From assembly GCA_000711775.1 (NCBI GenBank), contig ARYC01016940.1:1-64000 (forward strand): DNA of 64,000 bases, read 5' to 3'. Of the stretch, positions 56,430-64,000 are shown piece by piece. The DNA comes from Oxytricha trifallax (Eukaryota > Ciliophora > Spirotrichea > Sporadotrichida > Oxytrichidae). How positions within the stretch are numbered: position 1 is the stretch's first letter; every line of letters starts with the position of its first letter. The notes under the pieces were generated by a model that made no database searches, had not been told where the DNA came from, and saw nothing but the letters and a program-made list of their open reading frames with translations. A program made the translations under genes and the position numbers.

Positions 56430-57015
56430 TCATATTAATAATATAAATAATAGCTTAAGAGCTTACACGCCTTGTTCTGCTTGAGTATTATTTTTTGAAT
56501 TCAAATTTTAACTGCTGCTCTAATGATTCACGTTGATCGATTGGTGTTTAGGATTTTAGTATTAAGTTTATTGTTAATTATTTATCTATTTTTCTTGTAC
56601 CAAGTCATTGTGCTTTTCAAATATTGCAGCTGTCAAAGTCTCATCACTCACATTAACAAAAACAATATAACTTACTAATTGATACTTATAAGTAATAAAT
56701 CATTTATTTTGAATGTGGTGATTAGTTGATGTCAAAAAATACTCTAACTTTTCCCTGAGAAACCTATTACATTTCGTGTTATTAAAGAGAATTAATTTTT
56801 TTACTTCTTTTCTTTAGAGAGTGATTTGACTTTAATATTGCTGTCTTCCCATTCCCAGTTCTCAAGCACCTTCAAATATTCCTAAATTTTGAAAGTTCAG
56901 ATCGAATCTATTGCCATCTGAAAAACTTACCTCTCTCAAGACTTTGAATTTACGTTTGAGCTTCTGATAGTTTTCGAACTCCCGTTCTCCCCTCGGCTTG
57001 AATGCAAATTGTTAC
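56430..57015 (-). CDS. Hypothetical protein, three exons
   Basis: Exon at about 57010-56936 reads FAFKPRGEREFENYQKLKRK to a clear donor (GTAAGTTTTTCAG...). A 51-nt intron ends in AAATTTAG. The next exon reads EYLKVLENWEWEDSNIKVKS. The last exon (about 56660-56430) reads NVSDETLTAAIFEKHNDLVQ and a Gln/Asn/Ser-rich tail, ending at TGA 56430-56432. The 5' end lies upstream and was not found. Unrecognised. Confidence 0.5.
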
Positions 57016-57295
57016 TGTCTTATTGATTTTAAATATTAACATAAAATGTATTTGATTACGAAGATATAATTAGAATTATTATGAGAATACTTATATATTT
57101 ATATAGAGTAATAAATGTTGATAGTTTTTAATGCAGTTCTTAAAGATTTACTATATATTTTAGATTATTAAAATATTTAGATAAATAACTTTATCAAATA
57201 TTTTAATTATAACTTTTTATTAGATAAATTCTGATATAAATTTTAAAAATAAATATTATCCTAGCTTTATTCTAAATAATAAACTAAATTATAAA

Positions 57296-57570
57296 ATGTA
57301 ATTCTTATTGCCTAGATTAACCTAAAGAGATACGATTAGTGATGTTGAAAGTGATATAAAATACAAGGACTTACTTATAGTAATTGGCATTGATAAAATT
57401 AAGGCATATAAGACTTAACCTCCATTGAGCACTCTTTTAAATTATAATAATCCGTGTCTCCCTCTTAAATTTATTAAGCAGCAGTAGTTCCACTACTCCA
57501 ATCTCTAAGGCATCATTAAATTAATAAATTAGAATAGGATATAAAAAACAAATAAAAATACACAATAATT
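57296..57570 (+). CDS. Hypothetical protein, 5' exon
   Basis: ATG 57296 reads MQFLLPRLTQRDTISDVESD, then IKYKDLLIVIGIDKIKAYKT and PPLSTLLNYNNPCLPLKFIK, without TGA for more than 90 codons before AT-rich run-on. Composition is well mixed. It lies between two minus-strand genes. No family recognised. Confidence 0.45.
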
Positions 57571-58084
57571 AATAACATATTGAATCCTAATAAATTTTAT
57601 TAATTTATAAATTAATAATAAATAGTTAAGTGTAAAATGGAGATAAAGAAGGAAGACTTAATAAAAAGATAATTATCAATTAAAATTATTTAGGTTAATT
57701 TTATAATTACCAAAATGCAATTAACTAGGTAATATAAACTATAAATATATTCTCTTTTATTATAATATTTTCGTTAATACAAATATATTTTATTTATTTT
57801 GTTTTACTTTTTCATCTCATTCTCAACGCTTTGGTACTAGCTTTGTATAATTTCTATATAGCAGATTAAAAATAAGCTAGCTGTGCGTTTTAATAAAATG
57901 AGCATGAGAAAATAATTAAAATTATCCTCATTCTATTAATTATTAAGCAATAATTTTAATAAAAACTATAAATTAAATAAAAATGGAGATTACCTTTGTA
58001 ATAGTGTTAATTGATATCGATTAAAACCACTCTGACAAGACATAGAACATGCATATATTAATTTATTAAAGTATCAGTAAACTC

Positions 58085-59587
58085 TCAAAAGTCATTTGCA
58101 GAGGGATCCTAAACTCCTCCTCCTGTTTCATTACGATTAAATTTTTATTAGGTCATATTATTTGACATTTCACCATAAGGTATATTTTAGTTTCCAAGAA
58201 CTGCTTAGCCAGTATTTTTCTAAAGAATTAACCTGTATTTTTAATGATTTTTAAAGTCACCATCATGCTGCCTTTTTGAAATTGCTGATGTCCTGATAAT
58301 AATTGTCAAAATTTAGTATTGAGCTTTTAAAGATTGTTTAAATAAATATTGTATTCTAACTTGAACTTACCCTTTATGTAATCGCTTTACCATATTAAAG
58401 TTTTCCTTTGCAATTCTTTCCATTTCCTTTCTTCGAGCTGCATCATTAAGAGATTTTGGCTTTGTACTCGCAGCTCTTTTAGGTTCCTTCAACGGAGTTG
58501 GTATAGTTCCCTTTATAAAAATGTTATTTAAGGTTTATAATCGATTTAGGAAGACTATATAAATACAGCAGTTATCATATCTAAAGTGAACCAGAAGTTC
58601 AAAATAAATAGATTCTTCAAAAATTTAGCTGAACTTTTAATTTAAATTTTCTATTGGAAGTGAGATATTTTTCTTTTGAGAAAATAACATAAATAGTAAT
58701 AATAAAATTTCTCTTTTGAATGATTAGATAAATTTATTCTTAAAAAGCCACTCCTATTAAATTATAATGCGTTTTCTATTAATTTTATAAAGTCTGGGCT
58801 TAGATACATTTTTCAAAATCTTAACTGAAAGCATTTAACAATTCAATTATTTTATGAATTTAATACCAAAAATAAAATGCATTCCTATTATAATATGATT
58901 TATTTCTTGCAGTATTAGGACAACTAAAAGCAGTTTCAGAACTGAATACTTACTCTTTTACCATGTGAAATCTATATCAAATTTTAAATTAGTAAGGCAT
59001 TTTTCTTGCTTATCGCATTTCCTCTCACTAAATTATTGATTAGATTATTCTTAGAGAAATATAATATCATCTCCCCACATATATCTTATAGCATTTGAAT
59101 ACTTACCCATATCATGAAACTTCTTCGCATTATTTTTGACTAAATGATATTTCTCTCTCTGCTCATCGATCCTTTACAATCCTAGAATAACAGATGCTAA
59201 ATGGCTTTCAGCGTTAATTAGTCTTCTCACAAAGTTTGGGATATTTTACTTTATAGTTTATTTTTTAATTTTTCACATCTAATAAACTTTACCAATTTTA
59301 TCATTTTAGAAGCTTATTTTGCTCTCTGGTATTAGAGTATAATAAATATAAATTAAATGTAGTTCAATTTAATCTCTTTATAAATAAGTTTTTTTTATAA
59401 GTTTTAATTAAATAAGACCCAAAAAGTTCTCCTAGTTTCTGAAATGAGAGCAATTAATTATAGATTTTAAATAGTAATAAATTCCCAAATTTAAGTTGAT
59501 ATAAGATTAGATTACCTGCCTTTTGTATTCTTCTCGGAGAAAAATATTGCTGTTAAGAGCTTGCTCGTATTACTTTGAAATATTCAT
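58085..59587 (-). CDS. CFAP97/hemingway-like ciliary protein
   Basis: First exon from ATG 59587: MNISKQYEQALNSNIFLREE, donor GTAATC. Second exon (about 59175-59107): RIDEQREKYHLVKNNAKKFH, donor GTAAGT. Third exon (about 58503-58373): LKEPKRAASTKPKSLNDAAR, then RKEMERIAKENFNMVKRLHK, which resembles the CFAP97 family core (R..EI.RIA.EN..LLKRL). Fourth exon: TSAISKRQHDGDFKNHQKY, then PYGEMSNNMTQQKFNRNE to TGA 58085-58087. CFAP97 proteins act in axoneme assembly or maintenance, fitting a ciliate. The family match rests on one motif block and overall small multi-exon layout. Confidence 0.6.
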
Positions 59588-59910
59588 AATTTTTATCAAT
59601 CAATTTATATTATATTCATCCATTATTCCATAATTTCCCTTCAGTTTAATATTATATGAATTTTAGATCTTTAACTAATTAATCTGGCCCTTGGATAGAT
59701 TGAGTTGGATGCCCAAAAATCAAAGCTTGAACTGTCTTGTCTATCTATCTGGCTGGTTTAAGCCCCAGTATTAATTTCCATACAGCATTAAATATGAATA
59801 ACTAATTAATAATTTGTTATAAGTATCATAATAAAATCTTATTGTATAGTTTTAAAGAGCATGTATTAAAAAAAAGTTAGAGATTCATTAAATTAAAATA
59901 TATTTTAAAA

Positions 59911-60339
59911 ATGTCATTAAAATCAGGGTCAACCAGCTACTCAACAAATAAATCAGAATCTGAAGTAAGTCTAATAAAGTAACTTTTCATTAAATTAAGA
60001 TTTTTAAATATCATTTATCATTAAACAACCTTAAAATAATTGCTGATATAGAAATTAAAAGACTAACAGACTGAATAACAAAAAATCAACAATAATAATA
60101 ATTAATTGAGCGCTACCAGGAGATTAAATGCCGAGGAAAGAACAGAAGATAATGTTAATTAATATCGGAATGTGCACTGTCTACACCCTCTCTATGTTTG
60201 GAATAATTGCGATCATTGTCTATGTGCTAAATCAATATAAATTATTATTTTAAATTTCATAAAATTAAATCATAGACCTTAAAGAATAAGTTTATAGCTT
60301 GTGAAACCAAATTAAAGTGAATATGCTGTTGAATTGTGA
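59911..60339 (+). CDS. Small protein with Cys/His cluster
   Basis: ATG 59911 reads MSLKSGSTSYSTNKSESE and ends at donor GTAAGTCT. A 93-nt intron ends GCTGATATAG at about 60057. The second exon reads Gln/Asn-rich sequence, then RRLNAEERTEDNVNQYRNVH and CLHPLYVWNNCDHCLCAKSI, a Cys/His-rich stretch that could bind metal. It ends at TGA 60337-60339. An alternative frame over the same exon is hydrophobic (TVYTLSMFGIIAIIVYVLNQ) and would be a membrane segment. Which is right depends on the exact splice site. Confidence 0.45.
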
Positions 60340-61596
60340 AAATATAATCTAAATCAATGAAGCAGTCAAGTGAAAGTGTGAATGTATATGAAAACAATTT
60401 AGAGAAGCAATATTCATGAATTATTTATTTGAATTTCAATTAAACAAAAGAATTTAATTCATATAGCGAAAAAACAATTTGTATTTTCTCACTTTAAGAA
60501 AATGATTTACCTATATTTAAAGATTAAAAGTATTGTAAAATTGAAAAGAAAATAATTAACGAATTTTATTCTTATTTATTAATTTTTAAGTCAATAAAAT
60601 ACTCTTTACTAATCAAATATGAAAATCTAGAATCTTTTGATTAAAAAAGATAGAGAATAGTATTAGAATGATAATGAAGAATAAATTTGTTATTGGAAAA
60701 TAATTTTTTTGTATGTTATAATCAATATAATTAAAAAGATGGTGATAATATTAATTTGATTTAAAGGTATGTTTCGTTTTAAAAAAATACTACTGTCATT
60801 ATTTATTTACAAATGGTTGGAATTGTATTTTAACTCTGGTTTGTTTTATTTAATCTATTAATTATTCTTACATTTTTATTTTATCAATTTATTTGGATTT
60901 CATTTTGTTAATGCTTATTCTCAGTCTAGCTTCAATTAAATGATTTATGATAGTTTATAAAATATTTGAATTTCAATTGATTAATGAGCTTTATTGAAAT
61001 TTAATTTTAAATTATTTGATTTTATTATTCTGATGAAAATCAACAGAAATCCCCATATTTATTTTATAAACCAATAATCTAAATTATTTTTAAAAATTTA
61101 GAATCTATAATTGAAGTTTTTTTAAAAAAACTTATAATTTTTCAATTTAATCTGGTGCTGGAGTAAATGAAGAATCTTTTAAACTTTATACTGCATTTAT
61201 GATTTCTATCTAATAGAGATTTGCTAATTTTTTTTATTACAAATAAAAGGAAAAGTTTTAAAAATTTTAGACATTAAATTGACAATTATGCATCTCTTCA
61301 ATTAATCTTTCTCTAATCTTAAGTCCTTATTATCCTAATTCTTTATAGAAAAATGTTTTTCATTTATATATCATTATTGAAATATTTCTTTTAAGTATTT
61401 ATTCTACTTTATTAGTTTCAAACTTTCAAGGAATATTTACTTTCTTATTTTTAGTTTTTTTCTTGTATAATTGTTACACTTCTAAATATTTTACACTAAT
61501 AACAATCAAATAGTAATATAAAAGAGTAAAATGAATTCGAATTTGAAAGTTGTTAAAGTTAATTTGAATTTAAATTATTATGAAATTATTATACAT
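60340..61596. other. AT-rich spacer
   Basis: About 1.25 kb of AT-rich DNA without a supported gene. Confidence 0.55.
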
Positions 61597-61679
61597 ATTT
61601 GGTTACTTCTCGTTAATTTACAAGGGTACTAATATATATATATATAGGCCCTCTATCACAAATCAACAAGTAACCAAAT
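61597..61679. repeat. Short inverted repeat (ATTTGGTTACTT)
   Basis: ATTTGGTTACTT at 61597-61608 pairs with AAGTAACCAAAT at 61668-61679 around a TA-rich centre. It lies just left of the GC-richer island and may be the end of an element or an isolated foldback. Confidence 0.55.
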
Positions 61680-61744
61680 TTAAAAGTCTAGTATTTAAGC
61701 CTTTTAATACATTTAATCATTCTTAAAAATTATTTCTAACTGCC

Positions 61745-63103
61745 AAAAATGGTGCTTCTAATGTCTCAGCCTATTCAGCCCTCATGAAGAGAAAGGCATG
61801 GATGTTCTCTTGGTAGCCCAGTGCTATGACTACATATTGTGGTATGACAGGAGGGTCTTCAGTTGCCACTGTATAAGGATGGAATAAAGCCATCAAATAA
61901 AGTACTCTCCCTTGATTGTTACTCCATTACATTCATCAAAACCAAAAGGCAGCCAAAGCGAACCAGTGGCTTCGTATCGTCCAACAATCATATGACCATC
62001 TCTCGCAAGACCGACAATCTAATAGGCTCTTTGGGCAGGTGGGAGGCAGCTCTGGCGTATGATAAGTATTCTAAAGTGCATTATTAGCATGAGGAAAGTG
62101 ATGTGGCAACTCTATTAGGGCCAAGACGAAGAGCGTAAGAGCAAGAACTGAATGAGTAGTCGCGATAGAAAAGTCTTGTATTCACTGCTTCCTAAACATA
62201 AATCAACTTCTACTCTCTTGGAATATGGGCCTGCTCACTTAGGTGCGAAGAATTCATATTGGAGCTCTGAAGTACGAGGGTCGATGGAACTCTATTGGTT
62301 GAGACGGCAACGAGCGCAGCGCTCACAGTTGACTGCTTCGTGATCACCCTGTCTTCCTATTGGCAAGTGCACTGCATCCTCATTGAAATCCTCTAAAAGC
62401 ATGACGAATACGCAAGGCACCCTACACTAAAACATAGAGGAAAGCGCTTAGGCAGGAGAGGAAAAGGGGAACAGCTATAGAGATTTGCAGATTTAACATT
62501 TATGATCTTTTCTCCATACTCGAAACTATCAGCACTATAAGGATACACATCACTTGGGGTAATTGCGATAGCTTTTTGGGAAACAATGATGTCCACTTAT
62601 ATCGGCGCCCGCGGCACTTGGCTAAATCGGATGTTCCATTGTGGAGTGATAGCTCGCGCTGCGTCGAGAGGTGCCCCTGGTTGGCTGCCAATCTTAAATT
62701 TGACCCCATATCGAATGCAATACTGAAAGTCGAAAAATGCCAAAAATTCCTAGACGAGCTGTCGAGACTGGCCAATAGACAAGATCGGGGGATCAGAGAC
62801 ATCTATACTTGATGGCAAATGAAATATGCGAGCCCATGCTTTTCGGCAACGACAAGAAATGCATAGCACATTTGTAAATAGTTATCCCCCAGAAGCCATT
62901 CAGCAAGGTCAAGATTGAAGTGAAAGCTGAACCCAAGCAACAGATAATCAATGCAAACACATATAGTTCAGGTTCAGGAATTGGTTATTCAAGTAATGGA
63001 TGTAAGTGAAAATATTCATAACAACACTTTACTCAACATTTAGGCTTATAGAGTACAACATAAACGACACAGTATCTGTTAGCTATGGAGGCTACGGAAT
63101 GAT
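61745..63103 (+). CDS. Unrecognised GC-richer coding island, several frames
   Basis: About 1.3 kb with clearly higher GC than the flanks and good codon texture on the plus strand, spread over three frames. Segments are: a Cys-rich start (QKWCFQCLSLFSPHEEKGMD, then LLVAQCYDYILWYDRRVFSC); 61863-62271 (SGFVSSNNHMTISRKTDNLI, then GPRRRAQEQELNEQ, TGA 62269-62271); about 62330-62726 (VITLSSYWQVHCILIEIL, then HRGKRLGRRGKGEQ and TYIGARGTWLNRMFHCGVIA); and ATG 62737 (MPKIPRRAVETGQQTRSGDQ) to KPFSKVKIEVKAEPKQQI. A 42-nt GTAAGT...TTTAG intron may lie at 63003-63044. It ends at the TBE-3 terminus (63105). The motif TAACTGCCA at 61736-61744 also occurs in the REP ends. No homology recognised. It could be a decayed mobile-element gene or a scrambled host gene. 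Confidence 0.48.
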
Positions 63104-63104
63104 T

Positions 63105-63184
63105 CAAAACCCCAAAACCCCTTAATGAGGTTTATAAGTGCTTTTATTTGTTGAAAATTAGTTAGGGGTTGGGTTATTAACAGC
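63105..63184 (+). repeat. TBE-3 left terminal inverted repeat
   Basis: About 80 bp matching the TBE-2 ends, with a perfect 17-base C4A4-type start. Confidence 0.9.
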
Positions 63185-63244
63185 TTTTAATGTGAAATTT
63201 ATTGTAAATGTATTTAATTTAATCACTCAAAATGCACTTTTGGA

Positions 63245-63777
63245 TCATGTGAGAGAAGTCTGAATTTTAATTTACTTAACCACAACTCTCTCTACTCTAT
63301 TGATATGTCTGATCATAAGTTTGGTTTTAATATTTTTGACTCTGCCATTTGCTTCATTGATTTAGACACTCTTGTTTTGTCAATAAAATGCTATATTCTT
63401 TGCCTTGCATCCTTCTCGCACCAAGTAGAGTAGTAATCGTTGCGAGGCATATCGCACTCTATTATTATTATTGCTGCTAAAGCCCACACATCTCACTGTA
63501 AGCCTCCATCTCTCCAGTCTTCTTTTTCTGGATAATAACCTGGAGTTCCCATTACACTTCCAAGCCTTGAGACTTCATATGATGCTTGCTCTTTCTCTAT
63601 TGTAATTTCATTTGGACCTAAGATTGATATCTGAAAGCTAGACGAGTCAGAAATGTCACAAGTATGCTCCCACTAAGTTCAATAATTTCTAGTCTCTATT
63701 TTTTTGGGTTGCTGGAATGGTAATTTTTATTGACTTGATCCAAGTAATGCCGTTCTTCTTAAGAGGTTAGCGCTCAT
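63245..63777 (-). pseudogene. TBE 57-kDa protein, internally deleted (TBE-3)
   Basis: ATG 63777 begins MSANLLRRTALLGSSQQKLP, aligning with the TBE-2 start region (after one base is allowed for) and with MSANILRKTTTLPTKQ in TBE-1. The kinase C-lobe is clear: VMGTPGYYPEKEDWRDGGLQ followed by DVWALAAIIIIECD. Between LQ and DV the expected Trp codon is TGA (63493-63495), a nonsense change. The zinc fingers, N-lobe and HRD catalytic loop are missing. The gene is about 530 bp here against about 1440 bp in TBE-2. The frame ends near TGA 63245-63247. Confidence 0.8.
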
Positions 63778-64000
63778 TTTAGTTTTCTGATAGATTTTAT
63801 TATAATAATGATAATACTAAGCAAGGTATACTATAATAATAGAGTCTAAGACGCTTTGAAAAATTCTTTGCAGAGAGACAAGAAAAATAAAGGATCATAA
63901 AAGACTGTAAGTTGACATATTTTATATGAATATTTTATACGTTTTAGTAAATTAAAATACTCCTAATAAAGTTTTGTTTCACTAGGAGGTCCTCCAAATC

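Larger units (their letters stand above)
63105..64000. mobile_element. TBE-3: left part of a third telomere-bearing element
   Basis: Starts CAAAACCCCAAAACCCC at 63105, preceded by ATT (63102-63104), a permitted ANT target. About 80 bp of terminal repeat follow (GAGGTTTATAAGTGCTTTTA), then the 57-kDa gene on the minus strand as in TBE-2. The window ends near the central region (CACTAGGAGGTCCTCC, similar to TTTAGGAGGTGCACC in TBE-1). The 22-kDa and transposase genes should lie beyond 64000. Confidence 0.9.

Noticed and set aside
62393..62802. Two minus-strand ORFs in the GC-richer island
   Set aside because: They are open partly because the island is GC-richer. The plus strand gives longer, better mixed frames and an intron-like signal. 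Neither matched a known family.
1..64000. CRISPR arrays, rRNA genes, bacterial operons
   Set aside because: No regularly spaced repeats, rRNA cores or ribosome-binding sites were seen. The window is eukaryotic germline DNA.

Overview
The window reads as germline (micronuclear) DNA of a spirotrich ciliate of the Oxytricha/Stylonychia kind. Three things point there. Coding frames are full of TAA and TAG at glutamine positions and end at TGA. The sequence is very AT-rich, with short GT-AG introns (about 25-50 nt). Three elements carry the C4A4/G4T4 telomere-like terminal repeats of telomere-bearing elements (TBEs), germline transposons known from Oxytricha and relatives. Frames below use TGA as the only stop. 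Small indels are common, and without reads I cannot separate assembly error from real decay or from internal eliminated sequences (IESs).

Layout. 1-5.9 kb: an AT-hook protein, two small hypotheticals and a fragmented beta-helix-like gene. 5.9-8.5 kb: truncated TBE-1 (22-kDa ORF plus an uninterrupted DDE transposase). 8.5-10.2 kb: an importin-alpha-like armadillo gene. 10.8-15.8 kb: unrecognised host genes. 16-19.7 kb: a TTC27-family TPR gene. 19.8-21.1 kb: an FAD monooxygenase lacking its N-terminal FAD-binding half. 21.8-25.8 kb: a small secreted protein and two unrecognised genes. These are interrupted or followed by two inverted-repeat elements with Rep-like superfamily 3 helicases (REP-1 23691-24638; REP-2 25781-28008). 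28.2-32.4 kb: full-length TBE-2 with AAT target duplications but decayed genes. 32.7-35.3 kb: a small gene and a TPR gene. 36.5-40.3 kb: coiled-coil gene(s). 40.4-40.8 kb: a 402-bp foldback element. 41.4-44.9 kb: Ser/Asn/Gln-rich genes on the minus strand. 46.8-50.7 kb: a divergent TBE-like element (TBE-D) with transposase, 22-kDa-like ORF and a zinc-finger pseudokinase. 52-60.3 kb: Gln/Asn-rich genes and a CFAP97-like ciliary gene. 61.7-63.1 kb: an unrecognised GC-richer coding island. 63.1-64 kb: the left end of TBE-3.

The most unusual content is the REP family. REP-2 has inverted repeats of about 390 bp packed with TGTACA palindromes, flanking one Rep-like gene with a complete SF3 helicase and motifs resembling HUH Rep motifs II and III. 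REP-1 is a shorter, decayed relative, and the foldback element at 40.4 kb has similar ends. I know of no named ciliate transposon with this plan, so it is the best candidate here for an undescribed system.

The host genes (importin-alpha-like, TTC27, CFAP97-like, TPR, secreted protein) are ordinary eukaryotic and ciliary functions that show no common pathway. The mobile elements sit between or at the ends of these genes, as expected for DNA that is removed when the somatic macronucleus is made.
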